A stretch of DNA of 64,000 nt from Actinoallomurus sp963799975 (GTDB lineage: Bacteria; Actinomycetota; Actinomycetes; Streptosporangiales; Streptosporangiaceae), in assembly GCA_963799975.1 (NCBI GenBank), contig CAWCZF010000006.1, positions 992,001 through 1,056,000 on the forward strand, given 5' to 3'. Positions 36,088 through 46,309 of this stretch are shown here, in pieces. Both the position numbers and the translations under genes were made by a program. Within the stretch, counting starts at the first letter, position 1. Every line of letters starts with the position of its first letter. A model generated the notes under the pieces. That model was not told the origin of the DNA. It saw only the letters and a program-made list of their open reading frames with translations, and ran no database searches.

Positions 36088-37802
36088 TCAGTGCGACTCG
36101 CGCCGCACCTCGCTGCCGCTCGAACCGGTGAGGAAGTCCAGGTCGGCGCCCTTGTCGGCCTGGAGTGACGTGGTCGACGTAGAGGCGTTCCCAGCCGCGC
36201 GCCGGCGCGGCGTGCGCGTCCGGCGACGCCGGCGGGCGCGCCTCCAGCTCGCCCGGCGGCAGTTCCACGTCGAGGCGCCGCGCCGGCACGTCGAGCGCGA
36301 TGACGTCGCCGGTGCGCACCTTGGCCAGCGGACCGCCCGCGGCCGACTCCGGCGCGGTGTGCAGGACGACCGTGCCGTACGCGGTGCCGCTCATCCGCGC
36401 GTCGCTGATCCGCACCATGTCGCGTACGCCGCGGGCGAGCAGCTTGGCGGGCAGCGGCATGTTGCCCACCTCCGGCATCCCCGGGTAGCCCTTGGGGCCG
36501 CAGCCGCGCAGCACCAGCACGCTGTCCTCGTCGACGTCGAGGTCCGGGTCGTCCAGGCGGGCGCGCATGTCCTCGATGCTGTCGAAGACCACCGCGCGGC
36601 CGCGGTGGACCAGCAGCGACGGCGACGCCGCGGCAGGCTTGATCACCGCGCCGTCGGGGCACAGGTGGCCGCGCAGGACCGCGATGCCCGCCGCGTCCTG
36701 GAGCGGCGAGGCGCGGCGCCGGATCACCGTCTCGTCGTGGATCTCCGCCTCCTCCAGCCCCGCGGCGAGCGGCCGCCCGGTCACGGTCAGCGCGGAGGCG
36801 TCGAGCAGGTCCGCTACCTCGCGCAGCACCGCGCGCAGGCCGCCGGCGCGGTGGAAGTCCTCCATCAGGTGCGTGCCGGCCGGCTGGAGGTCGGTCAGCA
36901 GCGGGACGTTCGCGCCCGTGACGTCGAAGTCGTCCAAGGTCAGCGGCACGCCCACGCGCCCGGCGACGGCGAGCAGGTGGACCACCGCGTTGGTGGAGCC
37001 GCCGATCGCGGCGAGCGCCACGATCGCGTTGAGGAACGATCCGCGCGACAGGACCGTGCTCGGCCGCCGGTCGCTCGCGACCATCTCGATGACCGTGCGC
37101 CCGGCCTCGTGTGCGCGTTCGAGCAGGCGGCTGTCCGCCGCCGGGATGCCCGCCACGCCGGGCAGCGTCATGCCGAGCGCCTCGGCCACGCACGCCATCG
37201 TCGAGGCGGTGCCCATCGTGTTGCAGTGCCCCCGGCTGCGGATCATCGAGGACTCCGCCTCCAGGAACCGGTCCTGGGGCAGCGCGCCCGCGCGCACCTC
37301 CTCGCTGAGCCGCCAGACGTCGGTGCCGCAACCCAGCGGAACGCCGCGGAAGTGCCCGGTCAGCATCGGCCCGCCCGGCACCACGAGCGCCGGCAGGTCG
37401 ACCGAGGCGGCGGCCATGAGCAGCGCCGGGATCGTCTTGTCGCAGCCGCCGAGCAGGACCACGCCGTCGACCGGGTTGGCGCGGATCATCTCCTCGGCGG
37501 CCATCGCCGCGAGGTTGCGGAACAGCATCGCCGTCGGGCGCAGCTGCGTCTCGCCCAGCGAGGGCACCGGCATCTCCAACGGGATGCCGCCCGCCGCCCA
37601 CACGCCTGCCTTGACGCTCGCGGCGACCTCGCCGAGGTGGCTGTTGCAGGGCGACAGGTCCGAGGCGGTGTTGGCGATGGCGATGTGCGGCCGCCCGTCG
37701 AAGGCGTCCGAGCGGGAGCCCGCGCCGCATCCAGGCCCGATGGATGAAGGCGTTCCGGTCGGTGCCGGAGTACCAGTCCTGACTGCGGGGCCGACCGGCC
37801 AT
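36088..37802 (-). CDS. IlvD/Edd family dehydratase, sugar-acid type (two frameshifts)
   Basis: The protein starts MAGRPRSQDWYSGTDRNAFI after GAGGAGGCAGCC. A +1 frameshift at about 37712 separates this from the main body (GVWAAGGIPLEMPVPSLGET onward), and another at about 36162 separates the body from the C-terminus (GADLDFLTGSSGSEV, stop at 36088-36090). Iron-sulfur ligands are seen in SDLSPCNSH, LLGGCDKTIPALL and GHCNTMGTASTMA. The opening and the IPLEMPVPSLGET motif resemble L-arabonate/D-xylonate dehydratases more than biosynthetic IlvD. It dehydrates a polyhydroxy acid to a 2-keto-3-deoxy acid. The corrected length is about 570 residues. Confidence 0.85.
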
Positions 37803-37894
37803 GGCTGCCTCCTCGCTCTCGACGCTACCCGCTCATGGTGCGCCGCGCGGCGCGTGCGTTGCCACGGGGACGGCGATCACGAGAGTGTGGGCCG

Positions 37895-38555
37895 ATGACC
37901 GATCAGGACACTCTCAGCACCGCGTACCGCGACATCGTCGCCGCGGTGAGCGACCTCGACGCCGGGCAGGAGTGGCTGCCCACCGGATGCACCGGCTGGT
38001 CGGTGCGCGACCTGGTGTTCCACATGCGCGGCGACGCGCAGCGGGCGCTCGTGGCGCTGGCGAGCCCGGCCGGCGCCGAACCCGACACCGACGCCGTGTC
38101 GTACTGGACGCACTGGCGGCCCGGTACGGAGGGCGCGCGCCTCAGCCAGCGCATGACGCGGATCAGCGCGAGCGTCTACTCCGGCCTGCGCCCGATCCTG
38201 GAGAGCTTCGCCGAGACCGCCGAGGCCGTCGTCTACGCCGCCGTCAACACCGACCCCGACCTGCCCGTACGCACCCAGGGGCACGTGCTGCGCGCGGGCG
38301 ACCTCATCCGGACCCTCATCGTCGAGGCGGCCGATGCACCACCTGGACCTCGTCGTCGTGCTGGACCGCCCGCTGCCCTCGGCCGGGCCGCTGCGGGTGG
38401 TGCGCGAGACGCTCGACGGGCTGCTGGGCCAGAAAGTGCCGCTGTCCTGGGACGACGTGACGTACGCCCGCGCCGGCACGGGCCGCGCGCCGCTGCCGGC
38501 CGAGGACCGGGCGGAGCTGGGGGAGCTGGCCGAGCGGTTCCCGCTGTTCGGCTGA
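37895..38555 (+). CDS. DinB/MDMPI-type mycothiol-dependent maleylpyruvate isomerase domain protein (frameshifted)
   Basis: The N-terminal part shows the MDMPI_N four-helix pattern: SDLDAGQEWLPTGCTGWSVRDLVFHM, with the metal His in VFHMRG. The C-terminal part (MHHLDLVVVLDRPLP, with a second His pair) is one base out of frame because of an extra G at about 38333. Together they give about 219 residues. The family binds a metal through three His and uses mycothiol as a thiol cofactor or transfers it; the actual substrate is unknown. The gene precedes the Wadjet operon by 73 bases but is not known to be part of that system. Confidence 0.8.
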
Positions 38556-38628
38556 GAGCCGATCGGGGCGCGAATGTCGGCGGGGTTGCCTACCCTTCGC
38601 CTGTCACAGTGTGGAGCGGGGGAGGCGT

Positions 38629-40170
38629 GTGAACGGGCGCAGGGCGCTGGATCTGGACTCACTCACGGTGAGCGACCGGTTCCGTCTCTTCAACTTCACC
38701 CGCCGTGACGACCACGTCGCCTACCTCTGGGTGCTGCGGGCCATGGACCGCCTGCGCGCGGTGCACCGCGTCCAGGTCGACGCCGACCAGGTCGGCACGG
38801 CGCTGGCCGCGCTCGCCGAGCAGTACGACGACGTGCCGACGCTGGACGTCAACCTCCGCAGCCGGCTCGACGCGCTGCACGAGGACCGCGTGGTGCATCG
38901 GTTCGACGACGCGTCGCGCGCGGGCAACCTCGTGCGCTACCGCAACCGCCAGTCCGTCTATCAGTTCAGCGAGCTGGGCTACTGGGCCTACACCGCGGTC
39001 GAGGACCTTCTCGAGGCGCGCATCCAGGACGCCAACCTGTCCCGCCTGGTCTTCTCCGACATCCTGGAAGACCTCAAGGCGCTGGCCGAGGCGAACCGCG
39101 CGGGCGAGACCGAGCAGGTCTACCGCCGATTGTCCCGGCTCGACTCGGTCATGGTCGACATGGGGCGGCGCTCGGCGCGGTTCCACGTGACCCTCGGCGA
39201 GATCGTCCGCTCCACCGACACGTCGCCCGACCTGTTCCTGCGCTACAAGAACGCCCTGCTCGCGCACATGACCGACTTCATGGCCGAGCTCGACCGCCAC
39301 CTCCCGCGGCTCGGCCGCGCCGTGCGCGAGGTGGAGGACACCGGGCTCGCCACCCTGCTCGCCCGCGCCGCCGAGGCGGACGAGCGGCCCTTCATGGCGC
39401 ACGCGGAACGACTGGAGGAGTGGGGACGCCGCTGGACCGCGCTGCGCGAGTGGTTCGCGCCGGGCGGGCCGCACGAGGGCGACTCGCGCGCCGGCGACCT
39501 GCGCGCGGCCACCCGTACGGCGGTCTCCGGGGTGATCGCGCTGCTGCGGCAGATCACCGAGGCGCAGCGCGGCGGCGTCAACCGCGCCACTCAGCTCCGC
39601 CACCTGGCCGAATGGGTCTGGGACGCGCCCGACACCGAGGCCGCGCACGCGCTGATGTCCGCGGCGTTCAACCTGCGCTCGGCCCGTCACCTCGGCGGCG
39701 CGCACGACGACGCCGAGCAGATCTCCGAGCGCGCGACCTGGTGGGACGCGCCCGGGGTCGAGCTGTCGATCAGCCTGTTCCGTACCGGCAAGGCACCCAC
39801 GACCGGCGTGCCGCAGCCCGTGCGCGCCAACGCGGGCGCGCGGGTCGAGCTGCGCCGCCGCCAGGCCGCCGAGCGCGCGGCCGAGCGTGCCGCGGCCGGC
39901 CGGCTGCTCGGCTCCGGCGCGTACGACCGGGTGCTGGACGAGGCCGAGACCCGCGTGCTGCTCCGGCTCCTCACCCGCGCCCTGGAGGCGCGTACGGTCG
40001 TGGCCGGCCGCCTGTCCGGCGCGTCCGGCGCGAGCGACACGGTCCTGATGCGCCTGTCCCCGTCGGTGTCCGGCAGCACCGTCGCCACCGTCAAAGGTCG
40101 GCTGCATCTGCCCGGCTTCGCCCTCGAACTCCTGCCCGCCGGGCGGCGCGCACGCGGCGGCGGCGCCTGA
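38629..40170 (+). CDS. jetA: Wadjet type II subunit JetA (TIGR02677 family, kleisin-like)
   Basis: This 513-residue protein begins SLTVSDRFRLFNFTRRDDHVAYLWVLRAMDR after a short Val-start leader (GTG 38629 behind GGGGGAGG), the hallmark of TIGR02677. It is mostly helical, with winged-helix-like N- and C-terminal ends, as expected for the kleisin that bridges the SMC-like JetC heads. Wadjet complexes extrude DNA loops and cut circular plasmids. The stop overlaps the JetB start (TGATG), so the operon is translationally coupled. No frameshift occurs, in contrast to the flanking genes. Confidence 0.9.
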   Translation: MNGRRALDLDSLTVSDRFRLFNFTRRDDHVAYLWVLRAMDRLRAVHRVQVDADQVGTALAALAEQYDDVPTLDVNLRSRLDALHEDRVVHRFDDASRAGNLVRYRNRQSVYQFSELGYWAYTAVEDLLEARIQDANLSRLVFSDILEDLKALAEANRAGETEQVYRRLSRLDSVMVDMGRRSARFHVTLGEIVRSTDTSPDLFLRYKNALLAHMTDFMAELDRHLPRLGRAVREVEDTGLATLLARAAEADERPFMAHAERLEEWGRRWTALREWFAPGGPHEGDSRAGDLRAATRTAVSGVIALLRQITEAQRGGVNRATQLRHLAEWVWDAPDTEAAHALMSAAFNLRSARHLGGAHDDAEQISERATWWDAPGVELSISLFRTGKAPTTGVPQPVRANAGARVELRRRQAAERAAERAAAGRLLGSGAYDRVLDEAETRVLLRLLTRALEARTVVAGRLSGASGASDTVLMRLSPSVSGSTVATVKGRLHLPGFALELLPAGRRARGGGA

Positions 40171-41549
40171 TGCGCGGCATGCGCGCCGCCGCCGGTGTCT
40201 CGGCCCCCGACCTCGGCGCCTACCAGCAGGCCGTCCGCCGGGTGCTGACCAGCGATCTGATCACCGCGGCCCGGCCGCGGCCGGGGGTTTTGGAACAGGT
40301 GCTGCGCTGGGCGGATGAGATGGCGCGCGACTTTCGCGAGCTGCTCGGCTACACGCTCGTCGCCGACACGCGCCAGGTGCGCCTGGTCCGGCGGCTCGAC
40401 CGGCTCGACCCGACGCAGGTGCAGCTGTTCGCCCGCCGGGGCCGCGCCTTCGACCAGCGGCGCATGGCCTATCTCTGCCTCGTGCTCGCCTCGTTCCAGC
40501 GCTCCCGGGTGGAGACCAGCCTCGCCGACCTGGTCCGCGTGTTCACCCCGGCCGCCAACTCCATCGAGGGGCTCGGCTTCGACCCGACGGTCGGCGCGCA
40601 CAAGGCCGCCGTCGTGGACGTGCTCGGCTGGCTGACCGACCGCGGTGCGCTGCGCCTGTCCGACGGCTCGCTGGACGCGTGGGCGCGCGACGGCGAGCAC
40701 GGCGACGCGCTCTATGACATCGACCACGACATCTGCGCCGTGCTGTTCCGGCCCGCGCGGCCCGTACAGCACCTGACCAGCGCCGCCGGGCTCCTCGACG
40801 ATCCGGTGTCGCGCGTCGACGGGGCGGCGCACCCGCAGGCACTCGCCCAGCGCGCGCGGCGGCTGCTGGCCGAACACCCCGTCGTGTACTTCGCCGACGT
40901 CGAACCGGCGCTCGCCGACCTGCTGCGGCGGCCCGGCCTGGCCGAGGACCTGGCGCGCTTCACCGGCCTGGCGGTCGAGCGCCGCGCCGAGGGGGTGCTG
41001 CTCGCCGACGCGGGAGGCACGTTCACCGACCGCCCGTTCCCCGGCCGCGGCGGCGCGGTCAACCGTACGGCCGGGCTGCTCCTCGCCAAGATCGCCGACC
41101 TGCTTGAGGACCCCGCGCACGCGCCCGCGCTGATCGAGACGCCCGGCCACGCCGCCGGCCACGCGGCGCTGGTCGCGCGGATCGACGCCGGGCTGCCCGA
41201 GGCGGGCGTCGTACGCGAGCTGGCCTGGACGCCGCCCGAGCCCGAGCCCGTCGCGCCCGGTGGCCGCGCGACGGCGCCGCTGGTCGAGCAGAGCCGGCTC
41301 GAGGCGATGGTGGACGAGCTGTTCGCCGAGTTCGGCGCCGCCTCGTTCACCAGCGCCTGGCAGCAGGACCCGCGCGGCCTGCTGGGTGCGGCGGTGCGGT
41401 TCCTGGCCGAGCTGAGCCTGCTGCTGCCGGTGCCCGGCGGCGTCCTCGTACTGCCCGCGGCGGTGCGCTACCGCAACGTACGGCTGGCCCTCGGCGACAC
41501 CGCCCAGCTGACGCTGGACCTTGCTTCCTCCGGAGGAGAGATCGCATGA
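40170..41549 (+). CDS. jetB: Wadjet type II subunit JetB (TIGR02678 family, KITE-like)
   Basis: The 459-residue protein matches TIGR02678: an N-terminal helical bundle with QAVRRVLTSDLITAARP, the block ARDFRELLGYTLVADTRQVRL, RRMAYLCLVLASFQRSRVETSLADL and a winged-helix-like centre (GALRLSDGSLDAW). In MukE-like KITE proteins these domains dimerise and hold the kleisin. Start overlaps the JetA stop by one base and its stop overlaps JetC by four (ATGA). Part of the JetABC SMC complex. Confidence 0.9.
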   Translation: MRGMRAAAGVSAPDLGAYQQAVRRVLTSDLITAARPRPGVLEQVLRWADEMARDFRELLGYTLVADTRQVRLVRRLDRLDPTQVQLFARRGRAFDQRRMAYLCLVLASFQRSRVETSLADLVRVFTPAANSIEGLGFDPTVGAHKAAVVDVLGWLTDRGALRLSDGSLDAWARDGEHGDALYDIDHDICAVLFRPARPVQHLTSAAGLLDDPVSRVDGAAHPQALAQRARRLLAEHPVVYFADVEPALADLLRRPGLAEDLARFTGLAVERRAEGVLLADAGGTFTDRPFPGRGGAVNRTAGLLLAKIADLLEDPAHAPALIETPGHAAGHAALVARIDAGLPEAGVVRELAWTPPEPEPVAPGGRATAPLVEQSRLEAMVDELFAEFGAASFTSAWQQDPRGLLGAAVRFLAELSLLLPVPGGVLVLPAAVRYRNVRLALGDTAQLTLDLASSGGEIA

Positions 41550-44500
41550 CGGCACGGTTCCGGCCCGCACGCGCGGGCGTGATCAACGTCTGGGACTACG
41601 CCGACGAGGAGTTCGTCTTCGCCGACGGGCGGCTCGTGCTGCGCGGGCACAACGGCTCGGGCAAGACCAAGGCGCTGGAGGTGCTGTTCCCGTTCGTCTT
41701 CGACGGGGTCGCCGACGCGCGGCGGCTCGACCCGTTCAGCGGCGACAACCGGACGATGAAGTCCAACCTCCTCTACCGAGGCCAGGAGTCGGAGTACGGC
41801 TACGTGTGGATGGAGTTCGCCCGCGAGGACGAGACGGTCACCCTGGTCATCGGCCTGCGCGCGCACCGCAACCGCGACGGCGTACGCTCCTCGTTCTTCG
41901 TCACCGGGCGGCGGCTCGGCGTCGACTTCGGGCTGCTCGGCCCCGACTCGCGCCCGCTGACCGACCGGCAGCTGCGTGAGACGCTCGAACCCGGCGCCGC
42001 CTGCAAGACCGCCACCGAATACCGCGACGCCGTCGACGCGCGGCTGTTCGGCCTCGGCCGGGCGCGCTACACCCAGCTCCTCGACCTGCTCCTCGCGCTC
42101 CGCCGCCCCCTGCTGGCCAAGGACCTGGACCCGGGCAAGGTCTCCGACACGCTCACCGCCGGCCTGAGCCCGGTCGATGAGGAACTGGTCGACCAGGCGG
42201 CACGCGACTTCGAGAACCTCGCCGCCGTCCAGCGCCTGTTCGACGACCTCACCGCGGCCGACCACGCCGTCACCGCGTTCATGGCCGACTACACCGCCTA
42301 TCTCCGCACCCACGCACGTGCCCGCCTCGACCGCGTACGTGCCGGGCTCGACACCGCCGTCGAGCACGCGGCCGCCGTCGCCGGAGCGCTGGCCGAGACC
42401 GAGCGCGCAGGCCGCGCACGCGCCGCCGCGGCCGCCGCCGAGCAGACCGCCGCCGCCGAGCGTGACACGCTCGGCGTTCGCCTCGACGCGCTCAAGGACC
42501 ACGACGCCTATCGCGCGCAGGGCGACCTGGACCGGATCCGCGGCCAGGTCGCCGCCGCCGAGACCGAGCTGGGCAAAGAACGCACCCGGCTCGCCCGCGC
42601 GGCCGGCAACCTCCGGCTGCTGACCGGCGAGGCCGCCCAGGTCGAGGAGCGGCTGCGGTCGCTCCGGCAGGAGGCCGGGCGCTGGTCGAGCGCGCTGGAG
42701 GACGCCGCCGAGCGGGCCGGCATCGCCGCCGACGGCGAGGGCCGTCCCGACGCGGGCCCGGCCGCCGCGAAGGCGCGCGGCACCGCACGGCGCGACGACG
42801 TCGCGCACGTGCGCGAGCACCTGGCCCACCTCGGCGACGCCGAGCGCGACCGCGGCCGTGCCGAGCAGGAGCTGGCCGAGGCCGCCGAGGCGCTCCGCCG
42901 GCGCGAGGCGTCGTGCGCGGAGGCCGACGAGCACATCGCCGCCGCACGCCGTACGGCGGCCGGGGAGCTGTCCGCCTGGGCCGCGCGCTGGTCGGGCGAC
43001 GCCTCGCCGGTGGCCGAGCCGTCCGACGCCGAGGCCCTCGCCGACGCGCTCGACCACGTCGGGGAGGCGGGCGTACCGAGCCTGGCCGAGGTGTTCGCCG
43101 GGCGGTCCGACGAGCGGCGGCTCGCGCTCGTCTCGCGCCGGCAGTCACTCGCCGACCTGCGCGAACAGCTCGCCGGCGAGCTGGAGCAGCGGCGCGGCGA
43201 GCGCGCCGCGCTGGCGGCCGAGCGCGACGACGCGCCTGCGGCGAACGACCTGCGCACCGCGGACCGTACGTCACGGGCGGGCGCGCCGCTGTGGCGGCTC
43301 GTGCGCTTCGCCGACGACGTGGCCGACGGCGCGGCGGCGGGCGTCGAGGGCGCACTCTACGGCGCCGGGCTGCTGACCGCCTGGGTACACCCGGAGCCGG
43401 CCCAGACGGCGACGGCACTGGCCCAGGGCGAGTCCGACGCCTATCTCGTGCCGGCCGCGGCGCCTCTGGCGGGCCGCACCCTCGCCGACGTCCTCGTCCC
43501 CGAGGACCAGGACCTCGTCCCGGCCGCGGCGATCACGGCGGTGCTGCGCTCGATCGCCCTCGCCGACGACCTGGCCGGGCAGGAGGGCCTCCCGGTCGTC
43601 ACGGCCGACGCGCGGTTCGGCTACGGGGTGCATGTGGGCGCGCGGCCCAAGGCGGCGCCGGAGTTCATCGGCGCCACCAACCGGGCGGCACGCCGGCGGG
43701 CCCGGCTCGCCGCCTGCGACGAGGACCTCGCCCGGCTGACCGCGCGAGACGAGGAGATCGCCGCCGAGCTGGACCGCCTGGCGGAGGTCCTGGCCGACTT
43801 CAAGCGCGCCCAGCGCGAGCTGCCCGCCGCCGGGCCGGTGGCCGGCGCGGTCAAGCGGGTCGCCGAGCACGCGCTCCTGCTGACCGTGGCACGCGACGCC
43901 GACGGCGACGCGCGCAAGGCGCTGGAGATCGCGACCGCGGGAGTGGACGCGCTGCGGCGCAGGCTCCGCCAGGCGGCGGCCGACCGCGGCATGCCCGCGA
44001 CGGCCGAGGGCGTCGACGCGGTGGCGCAGGCCGTGGAGGACTTCACCGCCGCGGCCGTGCGGCTGGACGCCGAGCGGCGGAACGCGGCGTCGCTGGAGAC
44101 CGACCTCGACGGCCGCCGTGCCCACGTCGAGCGCGTTGGCGTCGAGCAGGCGGAGTACGCCGAGGCCCTGGCGGCCAGGGAAAAGGCGCACGCCGCCGCG
44201 GCCGAGGAGCTGGCGGCGCGCGAGGCGGCGCTGGACGCGCCGCTCAGGGAGATCCTCGCCCGGATCGAGCAGGTCGAGGGCGAGATCCGCACGGCGGAGG
44301 CGGCGGCCGTACGGCACCGGGAGCAGGCCGCGCGTGAGGAGCGTGCCCTCATCGTCGCCCAGACCAACCAGGAGGCCGGCCGCCGGTCGGTGGCCGAGGC
44401 GATGGCGGCGCTGTTCGAGCACGCGGCGGCGTTCGCACCGTACACCCATCGCGACCTGCGGACGCTCCTCGGCGTCGCCGACGCACGGCCCTGGCCCGGC

Positions 44501-45745
44501 GACGCCGCCTGGGACGCCGCCCCCGCAGGGCAGGCCGTCGTCAACGCGCTGCCCGCCGCCGAACCCGGCGAGGCGGTGCTCGCCGCGCTGCCCGGCGGCG
44601 TGACCGAACTCCTGACCGCCTACCGCGCCGAGGTCGGCGACGGCCCGGCGGCCGCCGAGGGCGCGCTGCGGAGCGCGTCGAGCCGGATGTCGGACGCCCT
44701 GCGCGTCTTCGGCGAAGCCCTCGCGGCCTGCGAGGCGGACTACAGGCTCGACTACGACCACACCGGCGTCGTGACGGTCTTCGTCATCGACGAGGACGGC
44801 CGCGGCCCGGTGGCGGCCTTCGCCCGCCGCGTCGCCGAGCGCGCGCGTGAGCAGGGCGTCCTGCTGGAGGACCGCGAGCGCACCGTACTGGAGGACGAGC
44901 TGCTGGCCGGCCTGGCACACCAGATCCACGGCCGCGTCCTGGCGGCACGCGACCTCGTACGCGGGATGAACGCCGACACGCGGTCCCGCCCGATGTCCTC
45001 GGGCACCGCGATCGGCATCCGGTGGGTCCACTCCGACCGCATCGACGAGCGGCAGCGGGCGACCTCGCGGCTCCTCTCCCGCGACGCGCAGGCCCTGGGC
45101 ACGTCGGGCCTGGCCGAGCTGCGCGCCGGCCTGCGCGACATGATCCGGGACTACCGCACCGGCCACCCGCGCGCCACCTACAAAGAGGTGCTCGCCGAGG
45201 TGCTGGACTACCGCGCCTGGCACACGTTCGAGCTGCTCCTCGTGGTACCGGGCGAACCCGACGTACGGCTGACGCGCGCACGCCACTCGGTGATGTCCGG
45301 CGGTGAGAAGTCCGCCGCGATCCACCTGCCCCTGTTCGCCGCCGCGAACGCGCTCTACTCCTCGGCCGACTCCGCCTGCCCGCGCATGATCGCGCTGGAC
45401 GAGGCGTTCGCCGGCATCGACGACAAGTACAAGCCGGACCTGCTGGGCCTGACCGTGAAGTTCGACCTGGACCTGTTCATGACCGGCCACGACCTGTGGG
45501 TGCACTACGACACGGTCCCGATGGCCGCCCACTACGACATGCACCACGACAAGGTCGCCCACGCCGTCTCGGCCATGCTCGTCCTGTGGGACGGCGCGCA
45601 ACTCGTCGACGCCGAGGCGGGCTTCGCCGGCAACGACGAACTGGCCGAGGAACTCCTCGGCATCACGCCGAGCCGCCACGCACCGCTCGTCGCCGAGCAC
45701 ACCCTCCTCACCGCCGGCGCCGACGAATTGAAGTCCGAGTCCTGA
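41546..45745 (+). CDS. jetC: Wadjet type II SMC-like ATPase JetC (TIGR02680 family)
   Basis: The 1399-residue protein has Walker A GHNGSGKT at residues 34-41 and a head insertion with RRLDPFSGDNRTMKSNLLYRGQ. Long Ala/Glu/Arg-rich coiled coils (about 250-500 and 720-980) flank a hinge region (WRLVRFADDVADGAAAGVEGALYGAGLL). The C-terminal head holds the ABC signature MSGGEKS near 1251 and Walker B PRMIALDEAFAGID near 1280. It is the DNA-translocating motor of the plasmid-restriction complex. The full set of ATPase motifs is intact, so the subunit should be functional. The JetD nuclease (TIGR02679) normally encoded next is absent. Confidence 0.93.
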   Translation: MTARFRPARAGVINVWDYADEEFVFADGRLVLRGHNGSGKTKALEVLFPFVFDGVADARRLDPFSGDNRTMKSNLLYRGQESEYGYVWMEFAREDETVTLVIGLRAHRNRDGVRSSFFVTGRRLGVDFGLLGPDSRPLTDRQLRETLEPGAACKTATEYRDAVDARLFGLGRARYTQLLDLLLALRRPLLAKDLDPGKVSDTLTAGLSPVDEELVDQAARDFENLAAVQRLFDDLTAADHAVTAFMADYTAYLRTHARARLDRVRAGLDTAVEHAAAVAGALAETERAGRARAAAAAAEQTAAAERDTLGVRLDALKDHDAYRAQGDLDRIRGQVAAAETELGKERTRLARAAGNLRLLTGEAAQVEERLRSLRQEAGRWSSALEDAAERAGIAADGEGRPDAGPAAAKARGTARRDDVAHVREHLAHLGDAERDRGRAEQELAEAAEALRRREASCAEADEHIAAARRTAAGELSAWAARWSGDASPVAEPSDAEALADALDHVGEAGVPSLAEVFAGRSDERRLALVSRRQSLADLREQLAGELEQRRGERAALAAERDDAPAANDLRTADRTSRAGAPLWRLVRFADDVADGAAAGVEGALYGAGLLTAWVHPEPAQTATALAQGESDAYLVPAAAPLAGRTLADVLVPEDQDLVPAAAITAVLRSIALADDLAGQEGLPVVTADARFGYGVHVGARPKAAPEFIGATNRAARRRARLAACDEDLARLTARDEEIAAELDRLAEVLADFKRAQRELPAAGPVAGAVKRVAEHALLLTVARDADGDARKALEIATAGVDALRRRLRQAAADRGMPATAEGVDAVAQAVEDFTAAAVRLDAERRNAASLETDLDGRRAHVERVGVEQAEYAEALAAREKAHAAAAEELAAREAALDAPLREILARIEQVEGEIRTAEAAAVRHREQAAREERALIVAQTNQEAGRRSVAEAMAALFEHAAAFAPYTHRDLRTLLGVADARPWPGDAAWDAAPAGQAVVNALPAAEPGEAVLAALPGGVTELLTAYRAEVGDGPAAAEGALRSASSRMSDALRVFGEALAACEADYRLDYDHTGVVTVFVIDEDGRGPVAAFARRVAERAREQGVLLEDRERTVLEDELLAGLAHQIHGRVLAARDLVRGMNADTRSRPMSSGTAIGIRWVHSDRIDERQRATSRLLSRDAQALGTSGLAELRAGLRDMIRDYRTGHPRATYKEVLAEVLDYRAWHTFELLLVVPGEPDVRLTRARHSVMSGGEKSAAIHLPLFAAANALYSSADSACPRMIALDEAFAGIDDKYKPDLLGLTVKFDLDLFMTGHDLWVHYDTVPMAAHYDMHHDKVAHAVSAMLVLWDGAQLVDAEAGFAGNDELAEELLGITPSRHAPLVAEHTLLTAGADELKSES

Positions 45746-45748
45746 CTG

Positions 45749-46309
45749 ACCACCACCGCGGCACGGCGTACTCCGGCCGTTCGCGAAGGCTCAGCCGAGC
45801 AGCAGCAGCCGAACTCCGTGACTCCCAGCGGGCGGAGCAGGCATACGGAGTCGGCCGCGATCTGGCCGGGCAACGGCAGGAGCCACCGCAGCCAGCCAGG
45901 CCGAGGCGGTAGCGCTCGGGGTTGCGTGAGGTCGGGAGCGTGCCGCGGTGAGGACGGCGCTCGCCGGCCGGGCCCTGGGGTGTCACGTGCGTGCGCGCCC
46001 GAGTCGAGGCAGGACTGGCGCGTACGCCACCCGCGCTCACGCGGGCGCGCCCGCGTGTTTACCAGCCGGTAACCATGAGCGGGACGGAAGATGCGGATGG
46101 TGAAATGGCCGGTTTGGGACGTTCCAATGGCCTTGCGGTCGTTGACAGACCTTGTCAGGGTTTTAGTTGGCAAGGCAGCCGGTTCTCACCCCCCGCTCCG
46201 GCGGCCGCAGGGAGGCCACGCGCCGCCTGTGCCCGTCGGGAGCCGAGCGCCAGTGCCCATGCCACCCGGGGCGCGTCATCGGGACGCGCCCGCTCCCCAG
46301 GGAGGCACG
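45749..46309. other. Gene-free gap after JetC where JetD would be expected
   Basis: These 561 bases contain no open frame resembling the TIGR02679/DUF3322-DUF2220 nuclease or any other family I recognise in six frames. A promoter-like TTGACA at 46142-46147, inside a small dyad TGACA-gacct-TGTCA, and a TTACC/GGTAA dyad near 46058-46072 probably belong to the protease gene downstream. Confidence 0.6.

Noticed and set aside
37895..38555. MDMPI-domain gene as a fifth component of the Wadjet operon
   Set aside because: It is 73 bases away with its own family, unrelated to TIGR02677-02680 systems; proximity alone is not evidence.
45532..46173. Minus-strand frame after JetC as a JetD remnant
   Set aside because: No JetD-type motifs or domain composition in any frame; it mostly overlaps the coding strand of JetC.
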